64,000 bases of DNA from Lepidodermella squamata (taxonomy: Eukaryota > Gastrotricha). The notes under the pieces were generated by a model. The model saw only the letters and a program-made list of their open reading frames with translations, was not told the origin of the DNA and searched no databases. Below, piece by piece: positions 44,150-57,610 of this stretch; position 1 is the stretch's first letter, and every line of letters starts with the position of its first letter. Location of the stretch: NCBI GenBank assembly GCA_047495785.1, contig JBLDXI010000003.1, positions 2,356,001-2,420,000 on the forward strand, in the 5' to 3' direction. The position numbers were made by a program, and so were the translations under genes.

Positions 44150-47100
44150 TCAACAGTATCCAAACAAAACAGGCGCCGAAGATTCGAGGCTTTCCAGTAA
44201 AACACGAGCAGCTTTCCATCGCCGATTTTGAATCGCTTCGATGATAGGAAGCTGATAATTGCTGTCCATCTCGCTAATCAACTCCGGTGCCTTTTCACAC
44301 AAATACTTCGCTGCTTCAAATTCATGAGGATTCGTAGCACAATGCAGAGCAGTTCTGCCGTATTCATTCTTAACACTAGGATCAAAACCATGAGTTTCAA
44401 CCAATTTTCTGACCAGCGGCAGCAATCCTTCTGACGCAGCTATATGCAACGCATTGTTGCCTCCTCCATCAACCGCTCGAATATTGCATCCATTTTCAAT
44501 GCAAATATCGACAAGATCGAGATTTTCCGAAATAATGGCATTGAGAAAGGGGGTGTGTTCACTGCTGTTTGTATTCTCTTTGAAATTTGGAATCAATTGA
44601 AATAGTCTCTTCATGATAACATTCGCGCCGTCTTCTTCCACCACATCAGAAACAGTGTGGAGTAAAGTTTCGCCGTAAATATTTTTGACCTTTAGAGTCG
44701 CCCCTTTCTCGACCAGGTATCCAAAAATTTCGGATTTCCCTTTTTTCAACGCTTGCATTATCGGCGTTTCGCGATCCCTATCCCTTCGATTCATGTCGAA
44801 ATTTCGCACTTCGACTAGATATTTCACCACTTCCAAATTTCCTTGGCAAGCATAACTTAATAGGCATCGATCTTCTTCGCCAGTGGCTTTCAATGACTCA
44901 GGGTATTTTTCGATCAGATATTTCAAAACTTCGAGATGTCCATGTTTAGCCGCAAATAAAACAACAGGATACAGTTGCTTTTTGTAACAATTTGTTCGAC
45001 CCTTGAAAAGCGGGTCAACGCCAAGATTTTCGATTAAAAAGCGGACGAGATCGAGGTTACCGGATTTAACAGCTTTGCGAAGAGCAGGCTCGGTGCCACA
45101 TGGTGACATGTAATTCGCGATGTAGATGTTGCAATCAGGCGGCAGTTCGGGATTGGAGCAAATTTCGACAACCGTCTTCAAGTCGCCTTCCTTAAGAGCC
45201 GTTTCAAATCTCGCGATCTCGTAGACGGGCACATGGGGCTAAGGAAAATAGGTAAACAAAATATTACAGAAAATTCGAATAAAGGGAATATTAATGAACA
45301 TTTTGATGAGAAAAGCAATGTTTCAGTCGTCCCTACATGACATGGCAACACTTAATGCCCGGCTAGATAATACAGAATCGGAAAGTCGCAGGCAATTTAA
45401 GGACCTCAACAAATCGGTTGACAAATTCATAGGCGTGGTGGAAGACATCAAAACAAAAATGTCAGCCGTTACCATATGCCTCAAACTGCTGTTATAGAAA
45501 AACCTTTCCGTGTGGCTCCGTGCTATTTCGTCATTCATTACTTTCTTATCGGCACCGACCAGGGAGTCATTACGGCGCAGTATAAATATACGACTGACTA
45601 TCAAATTACACACCACCCGGGTTGCATCTGAAGTACCCATACCGGCCGAAATGTCGTTGATAACTGCGCTTTAGTGATCTATTCCCTACGGTCTCAAAAC
45701 AGCTGTAACTATCTCAAGTGCAAGTGTTTGAAGGGCTGCAATTCGTCAGTGGTTACTGATGAATACATCGATATCATGGCGGGACTTCGCAAAGTCATCG
45801 GCAGCTGCCTTGACAAAAAGCCCAGCCTGGGCATACGTCGTAGCGCAATCTGGGATCTGGTAAATAATGCAGCATGTTTTTCATGGATCAATTCGTTGTT
45901 AAAAATTTTGTTCTCGAGTATAATTGGAGTTTGTGGAGTGTAATTTTTTGGGCTGAAGACCGTTTTTCATGCGATTTCGGCCAGAGCTTGCTCTTTTTGG
46001 TGTTTAAAATATTCCCGTTTGGTGCTTAAAATGCTTCAAAAGCATGATGGGACCTAATGGGCTCGGTTAGATCGCGCATTTTCCCGACAACGAATGATTC
46101 TGCCAACAGTGCCATTGTTCCTACCAAGAAGCGCAACATCACAAAGCGTCACAAAAGAGTACTTATGTCCGCAGTGCAACGCTATATGGAGCAAGAGCAA
46201 GAAAAGCGAAGGAAAATTGGGCAAATGTCCGGAGTACCGCGGAGTACGGCGCAGTACCGCGCTGTAATTATAGTTTTATAATTAACTGTTTCGATCAACT
46301 CTATTATAACGTCTCTATCTACAATGAAGGATTGTAATTTGTTCTACGTTTTTTTCGTTCATGATGAGTTCGTTCAGGTAGAGCATGCTGTCACTGGATG
46401 CAATCTCTGCGTCATTTACAAAACCGATGACTTTTTCTCGGTTGGCAAGAAATTCTATCATGTCAAATTTGCAGTGCCTAACTCCTTCAAACGGCCGTTT
46501 TCCGGCGAGTAACAGAGCTATCTGTCAAGAAATAACGCGGTTCGGTTATGCAGGTTGCGAGACCTCGCAACACAACATTTTTCAATATGTTTGATCCAGG
46601 TTGCTGACCTGAGTCGCCAAATGCAAACTGGCTTTGAGGTCATCAACAATCGCATCGACGCGACGGAAACACGTCTGAATGCCCGCCTCGACACTTTAGA
46701 ACGTCGTCTCAATGGGATTCAATGGGCAACAGTAAATCAACACCGGCTAACAGCTTCGCCTTATAAAGAACCCGGTACGCGTCTCCGCCTTCTCTACTCA
46801 CTTTTTGTATACTTATGAGTTGTATCTTTTACATTCCGGGACTTCCGTTTGAGAAATAAATCAAGAGACCGTTGAACAGCTTGCCCTTTGCTTACAAGTA
46901 TCGGTCTCCGCCCCATTCGCAAGTTCGAAAAAGTTTAATACCTCCATTTTGTTCCGGTGACTCGTATGTGCAACAACACTTCTGCATTATAACACGAACG
47001 ACTTCCAGTCTTAAGTCTGCTATGGTAGCATTATATCGAAAGGCGACATCGAAGCCAGCCCTTGAAAATGTGTTGCGCGATACAAAGGAGGCGAAGGGAA

Positions 47101-48975
47101 TCCACAACATGCACGCAATCTGAGTTGTTTCACTGTTAGTTGTCCGCGCTGCTACTATTTCTGGCGAATAGAACAAATTACGATATTCGAACGCTTAACT
47201 GACTAAAACGGCTTCTACTTGAAACTCGATCCGGTAAAGCTGCATTTGACGTTGGCGTCATCGACTCGGAGGGTGTTAATCATATACAGTACTATCTTCA
47301 AGAGCCAAGAAAGCGTTTTTCGTAAGGTACACCATGTAACGCCCGTTTAGTACCCAGCCGAATTTTGCATCCACAGAACCACTATATCCTTCGACAGTGG
47401 TAACGAATATCTTTGTGGAAGAAGGCGAACTGCACTCCCTGAAAGCAGTAGACGAAAACGGCAAGCTGCTTCCAAATTCTCGAATTTTTCTAAGGTGGCA
47501 CCTTGATGACCTCTTCAAAAGCTCCCATGAAGACAAAGGCCACCCCGAACTACCCCAAAGCTAATCGCTTGTATTAATCGCTTCTTTGACTGTTCATTGA
47601 CACTGTTTCAAAAGTTTCCAGTTTTCGATTCACCATGCTGTAATTGATAGGTGTACTAATAAATAATGTTAAATGTTGCGTGTACATCTAGCGGAAAGTC
47701 ATTCAATATTTCGATAGTATTTGAATAGGCAGCGGAATGCGCGCTATTTGCAATATATTCAATATTTAGCGGAACGCGCTTTCCGCTAAAACGCGTGTTG
47801 CGCTACGACAAATATAAATTAATGGGTATCGGGTGGCCTATTCTGATGCTGGCTCATTAAGAGCACGCCGATGTTACAGTATTTTCTCCGTCCATCACGG
47901 ATTCCCCCAGAACTATAAATAGCCACTACAATAAATAAATTAGAACGTGTAGCAAGCCTTGGTATCCTAGCTCTATCGTAGGTCCAGAAAATCGACAAGA
48001 TACAATCATAGCCTAGGCCCTAGGCTTAGAAATTAGGAGCCTAGGAGTCCATGTGTAATGTAGGCCAACAGGGTTCGTTGCCAGAATTAATGTTTTTGTC
48101 ATTTTTTGGTTATTATCATTTTTTATTGCAAATTTCAAACTACCTCAAAGACTTCTTTAGTGGAATACTCGCCGATTCTCCATCCAACGCCAGCAGCCTT
48201 ATCGATTAGCCCAATAATGTGATCGATAACCGGTTGATCAGAAACAAATTGCAGTTCAGGCAGGTATCCCCCAGGCTCTTCGATTTTCTGCAACTAACAA
48301 TCAAGAAGGTTAAACATGGGAAATAAAATTAATCAATTGAACCTTTTTATCAATATCATTGACTTCGCGGAGAAGTTCGGCCGCGTCGGTCATAGAACAA
48401 TATTCGAGACCGTCGCAAACTTGTTTGCTAACGATAAATTTGTCGATTAATTCAAAATTTTCTGAAGAAAGCGAATCGATTGAGAATCTTCGACGGGTTT
48501 GAACTCGACTTTCGAGCTTTTCAAGCATTTTTCGACGGCTTGCCTCCACAGCTGATTTCAGCTTTTCGATCAAAGAATCGCAATGAGAATTTATTTCATC
48601 CGTCAAAGCCTTCTTATTCTCTTCAATTTTCGAGTCAGAAATCGCCATTTTTTCTTCGATTTTCCACCCTGCTGATTTAAATCGCTTTGCGAACTGAAAT
48701 TCAGATCAAAATGTTAAATTTTAAAATTCTGGAAAATCAAAACGAACGTTTACAGAAATCCAGCTTGATTCAAATTTGAGAAGTTCCGAATGACATTTCG
48801 CGCAAGGTTCGCAAAATTTTCGCTGACAATGCGAACATTCGACAGTTTCTACATTAGGCAAAACTGATCCATGAGGACATTTTTCTCCGACAATAAAATT
48901 CACCAGTCCATTTTTAGAAGAATAAAACGAGTCAAACTTGGGTCTCTTAATATTGGCAGATTCAGAAGACACCAT
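44150..48975 (-). CDS. B-box/coiled-coil ankyrin protein 3, RING lost (605 aa)
   Basis: Exons are 48975-48748, 48693-48343, 48293-48144 and 45238-44150. The start keeps the family N-terminus (SSESANIKRPKFD) but goes directly to the B-box-like finger (GEKCPHG...CSHCQRKFCEPC...H). No RING exon is found upstream to 49399. The coiled coil (KLKSAVEASRRKMLEKLESR), the 50-codon linker (EEPGGYL...HIIGLIDK) and the long ankyrin exon are intact. Without a RING it should not act as a ubiquitin ligase alone. It might dimerise with RING-bearing paralogues through the coiled coil as a modifier or decoy (inference). Intron 3 is 2.9 kb and carries retroelement relics. An ATG at 48996 is an alternative start. 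Confidence 0.8.
45294..48143 (+). mobile_element. Retroelement relics inside intron 3
   Basis: Two short plus-strand open stretches, 45294-45497 and about 46590-46730, encode similar coiled coils (LNARLDNTESESRRQF and INNRIDATETRLNARLD), probably parts of a gag-like protein. An LTR end fragment (about 46750-46895) with GAACCCGGTACGC and AATAAA resembles the LTR at 37639-38203. The rest, including an inverted TAGCGGAAAG pair at about 47690-47790 and a TATAAATAG/AATAAATAAA stretch near 47916, is unassigned. No enzyme domain survives. Confidence 0.45.
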
Positions 48976-48999
48976 TGTTTTTATTAAATTAACCATAAC

Positions 49000-49399
49000 C
49001 TAAAAGCAATCAATAAACAAAATTGAGGCAAAAAATGCTGACTAAAATCTCAATAAGTTCGGAATTAGAGAAGAGATTTGAAAATTGAAGTTTTCTCGAA
49101 AATTTAATAAAGATTTTAGAGGAAAATGAAAAATAAAATTTCGATAAATTAACAACACAATTATTTATAAATTGTATAAAGAGCAACATTTGAAACAATA
49201 GCGGAAAATGGTATTTTTGAAAATTTGCCACGCGTGGAGCTCCAATTTCGCTCAGATGTCTTCTAATTTCGCCCAAAAAATAATTTCATTACTTCAGAAT
49301 CTATAAAAAGGGAAATTAAAAGGCTTGCAATGATAATTCAATTTATTTTCATTTTCGCAATATAAAAAGCATACAAATCATAATAAGGGTCATGCGTCG
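49000..49399. other. Intergenic
   Basis: AT-rich spacer between the start of paralogue 3 and the stop of paralogue 4. I looked here for the RING exons missing from paralogue 3 and saw no CxxC/CxH pattern in any minus frame. Confidence 0.5.
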
Positions 49400-52300
49400 T
49401 TACGATGAAACTTGAACAAGTTCAAGGAGAGCACGAGCGTCATTCCAGCGGCGGCAATCGACAGCTATTTGCAATGGCGTTCTCGAACCTTCCTTAGACT
49501 TGTTAACCAAGCCAGGACTCGTCTTACACAGGTACTGAAGCATCGGCGTATTTTCGCCATCGAAATCAAAATAATCAATGAGAAGAGACTGACCGGTTTC
49601 ATCCACCTTAAGCGGGTCAAAATTGTACTTTTCAATAAGCAATTTCATTGATTCGAAGTTGCCGCTCGTAGCCGCTGTTTGTAACGCATTGTTACCAGAA
49701 TCAAGAACGGCATTCACATCACACCCGTTTTCGATAATAAATTCCAGTAGCTCGTGATGTTGGCAATCAATCGCGTAAAGCAGAGGCGTCATTTTACAGT
49801 CAAAAGCATGAGACTCCTTAAAATCGGGTATAAGTTCAAACAATCGAGGCAGTATGTGTTTCATTGCCGACGAGTCATCGCAAGTGAACAGAATGTGGAA
49901 CAACGTTTCTTTGTCCTCATTTACAACTCTTAAATTAGCTCCTTTTTCGATTAAATATTCGAAAATGTCGACCTTCCCATATTGGACAGATCGCATGATC
50001 GGGGTTATTCCACCGCGGCCACTTTCGTTGACATCGAACCGATGCTCCTCAATTAGAAATTTCACAACAGACAAATCGCCATTAGAAGCACTGAGAAGGA
50101 GATTTTGACCGTTCGAATCAGTTGATTTCAACATTTCAGGGAATTTATTCAGGAAATATTTCAAGACATCAAGTCGGCCGTTTCTAGCTGCGAAAAAGGC
50201 TGCGTTATCTTCAGGCGAGGAATAACTGAAAATTCCTGTGCAAAACGGGTCCACTTGAAGATCTTCGACGAGATATCGCACCAATTCAAGGTTTCCAGAC
50301 GCAGCAGCGGATTGAATCGATAATTTACCGTGCTTTTCTCGGTAATTCGCAATATAAATATCGCAACCAGGCGGCAATCTATCGTCTTCGATTATCGCCT
50401 TGACTGTTTGCGAATCGCCATTTTCCAGAGCAGTTTGATATCGCTCGAATTCGTGAATCTTTAAATCAGGCTACAAAATGACAAAATAAAAAGTAATTGA
50501 CCACGCTACATTAAACCATATTTTTGCATATTTCTTGATTCTTCAATTCATAACACTATTTTCTAAAAGATTCCATTTCAATATAAAACGGCTTCCACGC
50601 AATTAAAATTCGCTCAAATTTTGGCTTCAGTTCTCTCTATTCAAGATTTTGCGCGAAATTTCAATGATACTTGGTTATTTTACTCTCTTTATCTTTATCT
50701 TTACTCGGCTCGCCCTTTTTCCACGCCGCTAATTCGTAACTTAATTGTATATTTCTCAGATTATTTTTTTCCATATTTTCTTTGTTGTTGCGCATTTCAG
50801 ATTCAACGTTAGCCCCAGGGCTTGCTGGCGTCACATGGACTGGTTCAGTCCGGCTTAGACCTGAGGGTCAAACGTTGGAACCCTTTGCTTCAGTCTGCTG
50901 TTGAAATGCTATGCTGAGATCGAACGCCTAAAAAGAACTGACACAGAATCGGTAATGCCTATAAATAGTTTGAATGTATTATTTTTAATATTGGTTCTGT
51001 CAAGTGACACATTGAACTAACAGCCAGACACTTGCTTCCATATTATTTGTCAATAGAACAACGAATCGTAACAGCTCACGCTTCTTCATTTCTTGTTCAT
51101 TTCGAAAAAGCCAAGGTATGGCTAACATACTGTTTTTCCAATCTAACCTAACGCGGCTGAACCACCTGTTTGGTCACTGTTACAACTACGACTTCTCGGC
51201 TTGGCACTTTGTGCTAATCGACTGCCAGCATCGATGTCTCTACCTTCTAGGTCACTAAGCTTCGATCATCCAGATTTCTCAGCGTGTTTCAAATGCGACC
51301 TATAGGTTTCTAAAAGATTTTTGAACGATTAAGGTTCTGCTTAAGGTTCTGCGGAACCTTAATCGATGCTTAGCTTGATCTACCCAATCCTCCCCAATTA
51401 CGATGTGGTAGCCCTTTCGAGCAACTAATGAAGCTAACCGTACACTGGCGCCTGGGCGTATTGAAAATACACCATTTTCGCACGACACCTGCGACGTATA
51501 TATTATTCATTCCCATGATCTTATATAAATTCCTCGTTACCCTGGCTGTGCAGAGAATCTCTTTGAAGAATTGAAGCCTGGTTTTAGAGAGCTTCATCAT
51601 TTCATCATTTCATTATTTCATCAGTTGCTTGAGGCTAATCTGATGGAATATATGAAACCTCTTCTCTCGGTGTAAAGAATTTGTGAGCTGAAAATTCAGC
51701 TTTGCATTTTATTGTCTAGAAATCATCGTGAGGGGCCTGAGACCTAGTCAAAGCTCGGCCTCACCATAACATTGCGGTAATTGACCTCTGATAAACTTTC
51801 CTTTCATTCTGCCATCGAACAATAATTTGCTCTTTGAGGCTTCGCAGCCGGGCTTCAAATTTTAATTGAACCGAGAATCTCCTCACAGCCTCATGGTTGG
51901 CGATATGATAGAGAGCAGCACAAGTTTGAGTCGCCAAGTCGCCAAGTTTGAGAAGCTCTCACCTGTTGGAAGTTGGAACTCCTCCGGGTGATGAGCCATC
52001 ATCGTCCGTACAAAATTCTCTCAGGTTAAAGTACAGTTTTTACATTTGGTTTTTTTTCAGGCAACGCTGCGTCAGAACCTAGCGGCTTACAGCCCCGCGA
52101 GAGAGGTCGATTCGCTAGCATAGGGAAAGGTCAGAAATCAAAAAAGCAGCGGCCATTAATTTGCCCATACTGCAATCAAACGAAGTCCTCCCCGAAGTCA
52201 ATAGTCTATCATTGGCTAGCGCCATCGCTACCGTGCCACACAAAAAATCTACGTGCTCTCACCTTTCAAGAAAGGCGCAAAAACGTTTCTCTCGAGACGA

Positions 52301-55029
52301 AGGATGCCTCTCTCCAACAACCTCTCCCACATCCCACACCATCAATTGTTGCCGTCTCAGGAGCCAATGCCTCCGCTAGCGTTGCAAACGCCAACTGTCA
52401 GAGTTAGTTTGGAGTCATCGCCCCTGTCATCGATCCCGAAGACCCCACCATCGGCAAGCTTTTCGGACAAACGCTCCCTGAAACAATTGATATCCGAGTT
52501 TGATAAGGATTATTTGAGGAAGTTGGGCGCGTCGGTGAATCCTTGAAGATTCGCGATGAATCATTGGTTGATGTTTTGCCGCAGCCTCACGAAACCTACG
52601 AATATCTAATTCTGAACAATGTCAAGTGAGCATTTCAACGACTCGACTCGACTGCGAGGCCTTCGTGCTGATTATATTGAACATGGCTGAATCAGAATGT
52701 CATTCAACGAACACTGACTTTCTTACTCTTTTTCACTTCTTCATAATACATTAGATGTGATCAGTACCTGAAGCATTGATTTATCCGGTTAGTCCGGCGA
52801 CGAACCAAATCCCGTTTTAATGAAGCATATGAGCCTGAGAATCTTTTCAACTGGCTTCTTCGTAAAATGATAGCGTAGAAAAACTTATTGTGGCGGTGAC
52901 AGGTTGTAGTCCCGCCACGCTTCATTGAACACGCGATTCGCGGTCGCGTGCGCTGCCCCTCTCTTATCATTTTGTTTCAACTTCTCTCATTTTTTATAAT
53001 AATTCCACGAATCTCTACTTACCTACGTTGCCGGCAGATCGCCGTTAAAACACCTTATTTGAATCCTACCTTTCGTTATTAGAACATTTATATATAATAC
53101 TTGTCGGTTATTCCTCGCGTCGGTCCGCGCCCTCACACAAGCCTCCTTCTCGGGCATACAATATGTTTTATTATTAGGACGCGCTTATATTTCGCTAACC
53201 GCCTGTCTTGCCTCTGCCCATTTTACTGCCCTGTCCTTGTTTGAACCCGGTATGCCGATCCTCTTGCTTCTTTCGACTGTCATTTGAACCTTTAAATTGT
53301 ACAGGGCCTTACCTTTGAGAATAAAAGGACGTAACGCGACTCGAGCTTCTTCGGTGTCTATAAAAGTCGTCCCCGTTACACTTATTTTCGCCGAAAGCCG
53401 TGAAAAGATTGGAACGGTCACTGATGACACGTTACTGATTGAAAAAAGGCATTTCTACAAGTCGAATACTTGATAATGAAAAAAATCAGCAATTTCGAAT
53501 TTGAAAAATTGGAACAATGACGCCCCAGCTTGTGATTTTAATGTACATAGCAATTTTCGCATATGCCAACTGATAAATTGCAGACACCGAAAAATTAAAA
53601 TTAAAACAGGCCCTTTCTTCATAATCATCTGAAAATTAGCTCAACGTAATAAAAGTCTCCACTACCTTAGTCCTTAGTTAACATTATAGTAAATAAATTA
53701 TGATTAGGACAACATGCGTTATAGTAATGAACGTACGATCAATTGCCCCAATATAAAAAATATCATCAAACTATAAAAAAATGTTGCTAGATTGAATTTT
53801 TGAATTTTGAGATCATTTAAAACCGAAAACTCACTGGTTGATATGACGAGGAGGCTAGCTCAGACGGCAAACCAACGAACAGAACTTTGTCAATCAACTT
53901 AGAAATGTGATTGACCAGCGAATCATCCAGGTTAACAACGATTTCCTGAAAGCCGATTTCGGGATTTTCCATCATCCTCAACTTCGATGAGATATTGAAA
54001 TTAAAATAATGGCAGTTCTCAACGGGTACACTCTTACCCTTTTGTCGAATTTTCGGACCAATTCATTGAAATTTCCGGCCTTGACAAAGGATGAGCAGTA
54101 CGTTGGAGATTGATCGTAATACTCATTTTGAAGAGCAACTTTTTCACAGACTTTCTGACAGTTGAAATCAACATTGAGTCTGTTAGTCACCATTTTCTTC
54201 CTTTCATTAAATCTACGGTCTAGCTTCTTGCTCAGTTTTTGGCGATTCTTCTCCACGGCCAGTCGAAAATTTTTAATTAGACCATCGCACTGAGCATTTA
54301 TTTCATTCGTTAATTCCCTTCTCAATTCTTCAGCCTTCTCGTCGTAATCTGAGATTTTCTTATCGCGGCTAGAAACAGCGGCCGAATATCTGTCATAAAA
54401 CTAAAAAAATTGCTCTAATTTTTGTGGAATTTCAAAATTCAGAAACTTACATTTACAGATATCCAATTCGTTTCGAGTCGCAAACTTTCGCGATGAGCTA
54501 GGGAACACGGCTCGCAGAATAACTGATCACAGTGGGGACATTTCGCAGTTTTATCCATGAATAGCTCGCCATGTGGGCAGCTTTCACCGACAACGAAGCT
54601 CTGTTTCGAAGGTTTCGATCGGTCTTCAATTCCCTTCAAAATTTTAACCAGCGTGTAATTTTTATTGAATCCTATTATTTAAATCGAGGATTTGAAAAAT
54701 ATCGGTTTTTTAGCAAAGAACATACCATTTTCATCGGTGGACTCTAGCTCAGATTCGCGATTTGTCTTGTGGCAAATTGGACATTTCACTTCTCCATACA
54801 AAAGCCGAGATTGAAAGCAATCCGAACAAATCGTGTGGCCGCAGTCGTGCAACAAAATTGGTCGGTACATAATATTGCGACATGCATCACATTTCGAAAT
54901 CTGGAGTAAATTAATGAATTAGATTTTTAAACCAATGATAGCAAAGACAAATCATACCTTCTTCAAAGATTCATCCATAGGTTGAATGGTTTCGATTCTT
55001 GGTCGCTTTAATCGTGTTTCTGAGGCCAT
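49400..55029 (-). CDS. TRIM-like RING/B-box/coiled-coil ankyrin protein 4 (682 aa)
   Basis: Exons are 55029-54958, 54900-54726, 54671-54451, 54400-54038, 53981-53835 and 50470-49400, joining without a stop. Closest to paralogue 1: both start MASE...KRPRIE.IQPM/I. The RING is CDACRN...DCGHTICSDC...CPICHK; the B-box-like finger GESCPHG...CPHCDQLFCEPCSLAH; the coiled coil contains FRLAVEKNRQKLSKKLD; the linker MENPEIGFQE...HISKLIDK. The ankyrin exon (residues 327-682) contains GNLELVRYLVEDL and MTPLLYAIDCQHHELLEFI units. Probable ubiquitin ligase. Intron 5 is 3.4 kb with an LTR and unassigned DNA. Confidence 0.85.
50471..52883. other. Large intron sequence, mostly unassigned
   Basis: Part of intron 5 of paralogue 4. 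Around 52060-52260 a plus frame with CPYCNQ...H (one C2H2-like pair) in a Ser/Lys-rich stretch could be a decayed non-LTR retroelement N-terminus, but nothing confirms it. A small inverted pair around TTAAGGTTCTGC lies at 51330-51365. The rest shows no recognised structure. Confidence 0.3.
52889..53380 (+). mobile_element. Solo LTR, 492 bp, with 5-bp TSD
   Basis: It starts TGTGGCGGTGACAGG and ends CGTCCCCGTTACA, with CTTAT on both sides (52884-52888 and 53381-53385). It has GAACCCGGTATGC (about 53247) and an AATAAAAGG signal near 53320, both also found in the LTR at 37639-38203. It lies in intron 5 of paralogue 4. A second LTR or internal region is absent, so it is a solo LTR. Confidence 0.88.
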
Positions 55030-56621
55030 TTTAAGACAAATACTTTCTTTTATTGACTGATAAATAAATCCAGGAAAATTAATTCTAGTAAATTCTAGAC
55101 AAAATAAAAATTAAATTTCTTTGAAAATTGTATTCGATTAATCATGGGAATTATGGATCTTTTCCATTCTAGAAAATTCAACCATGAATATTTCAAAATT
55201 GTGATAAAATCAAGAATCAAAACAAGGGAAGTTTCGGTATGAGTAAAAAATGTAAGAATCACTGCATGAAATCATTGGGCCTCAGAGATTGATGAGCCTC
55301 CACAAGAATGCGAGCCATGTTCCAGCTACATTTCATAACAGCATCCTCCAAAACAGTTCGGCCGTTTACTTCACGTTCTTTGATGATATTCGGAAATTTT
55401 TCGCACAAATACTCCATGAGTTTAGAATTTCGACTTTCAACAGCTCGGTGTAAAATTGTGTTTCCGGACTCGTCGAAAAGCCCTGGATCCAAGTTGTGAT
55501 TTTCGATCAAATTTCGCACAGCTTCAAGCGACTGAGGAACATTGCGGGATTTCGGGTAACTTGCAGCTAAATGCAAAGCACTCTGGTCATGATAACAATC
55601 AATAGCCTTTGGATCACATCCGTTTTCGATGAAAAAATCAATCAGATCGAATTGCCGCGACTCAACAGATTGAAGTAAGGGAGTAAATGGGCAGCGATCG
55701 CCGGATTTTTCCTTCAAATCTGGGATCAAATGGAACAAGCGCTTCAGAATTGCCTTCGAAATTTCAACGCTACCCTTGAAATCAGACGCGAAATGTAGTA
55801 GTGTTTTGCCATCATCACTCATCACACGCAAATCGGCTCCTTTTTCGATTAAAAATTCGAAAATTTCAATTTTTCCAGATTTCACAGCAAAAACAATAGG
55901 AGTCTCTCCGTCGCGATTTTTTCGATTGATATCCACTTGAAAATTTTCGATCAGGTACTTGACCACCTCCAAATTTCCGCAACACGCATGACTGAGTAAA
56001 CAGCGATCTTTGCGACAGGTCGCGGTTAGAGAGTCCGGAAATTTTGCCAGCAAATAAGCAACAACTTCGAGATGGCCAAGTTTGGCCGCGATTAAAGCGG
56101 CGTGTTTAATTTTACGCATGCAAAAACTCGTTAATCTTCCGTTGTTTGAAGGGTCAACGCCGCATTTTTCGACGAGGTAACGAATCAGCTGGACATTGCC
56201 AGATTTGGCAGCGTAGCAAATCTGAGGAAATTGCATATCGTAGTCTTTGAAGTTGGCGATGTAGATGCTACCACCGAGCGGTAGCCTGCCATCGGATAAA
56301 ATATGCTGCACCAAGTCGATATCACCTTTGATCAGGGCAGTCTCCAATCGCTCCTTCTCATAGTTCGGTATTTTAAGCTAGAGGAACAACAAATGATAAG
56401 GAGTAATGCATCCTTTCGAGACACAAAAATGCGGTGCTCTATCTCATAGCCAGAAAAAATTGTAAACCCAAGAAAAAGAAATTAAATGTGAAAATGATTG
56501 CAAAATACCAGGTAAAATGGATGATATTACCGATTTTTCCAAGGTAAAATTCCAAAAATTACCAAAAGGTACTTCCGCGATTTCCTCAATAAATTTCGAA
56601 ATTTTTCGAGAAACTAGAAAA

Positions 56622-57610
56622 TTAACCCTCCAGCGCCCACGACGTGTATACACGCGTTTTTCACTTTTAATACCCGACAAATTCAGATTTTCCTTTTCTT
56701 TTCACCTGATAATTTATTTCACTACGATTGCGATAAAAATATCAACCTCGAACATTTTTTTCTGAAACACCTGTGCCCTCTGTCGCAGTGTAGGAAGTTG
56801 GCATAGTTGGCAAGTGCCTAAACGCTTGTTTACACGCTTGTGGTGCGCTCATGCGTGGCGTCGATATGGCCGATCGCCTTCGTACGACATACAGCATCTG
56901 TACGACATACAGTGTTTTACTGGGGACTCGAAATTGCTCTGAACAACGCCTTCATTGTAAGGCGGCAGGTGAGCGAGGACGCTGACTCCACGGCACTCGA
57001 TTTTCGGCGCGAACTCGCTGAGCTGCTTGCTGCCGCGCAATTGGCGCAGCCAACGGCTCCAAACACGGCCAAAGGGAAACGCCGCAAGTGCGATGTCAAT
57101 GTCGCGTTGACGCCTACGGCGGCTTGGCGAGCTGGTGGCCACTACCTGGAACACAACGGCTACCTGCCCGGAAGCACGACCTCGGTAATGCGCCGTTGCC
57201 GACTCTGCCACGCCCAAGGCAATCGCAAGGAAACGTTTATTCACTGTGCAAAGTGCCCTTTGCGTTGTACCTTGCTTCGGGCAGTATGGACCTCACCGTG
57301 GCCAAGCTTGAAATCGAAATAAGAACTTCCAATGATTTTTTCCATGATCTTTATCCATATTTTCTGACATTTTCTACTAATAAATTGATGAATAAAACTC
57401 TACAATTAGCATATGCGCGTGTTTAGACGCCTCATTATCGTGTCGAGACGTCTTAGTATTTTTTCGCAACTTGCGGGCATAGACGTCGAGTTTCTGGAAA
57501 AGCGGGTTTTCGCGTAAACCCGCCAAATCACCGAAAAACGCCTTTGCGTGTTTACGCGCACATCGACACGCGCACATCGACACGCGCATCCGTGGGCGAT
57601 GGAGGGTTAA
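56622..57610 (+). mobile_element. Internally deleted piggyBac transposon, 989 bp
   Basis: It starts TTAACCCTCCAGCGCCCACG and ends with the inverted form CGTGGGCGATGGAGGGTTAA. TTAA at both ends (56622-56625 and 57607-57610) is the piggyBac target, and the 16-bp TIR has one mismatch. Subterminal GTGTTTACGCGCACATCGACAC-like repeats lie at the right end. Only the C-terminal part of a transposase remains inside. It inserted in intron 5 of the ankyrin gene at 58958-55259. Confidence 0.88.
56851..57322 (+). pseudogene. piggyBac transposase C-terminal fragment
   Basis: MRGVDMADRLRTTYSI (from 56851) is the conserved GVDxxDQ motif of piggyBac transposases. After one frameshift it continues as YWGLEIALNNAFIVRR, then FRRELAELL and a C-terminal cysteine-rich finger (CRLCH...HCAKCPLRC) ending at 57322. 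The N-terminal and first catalytic regions are missing. It cannot act by itself, but the TIRs could be used by an active relative. Confidence 0.82.

Noticed and set aside
45674-46281. Plus-strand frames near 45.7 and 46.1 kb as genes (one with a HTH-like SGVPRSTAQY stretch)
   Set aside because: Short, no start context or splice support, and inside a transposon-filled intron; the HTH resemblance is too weak.
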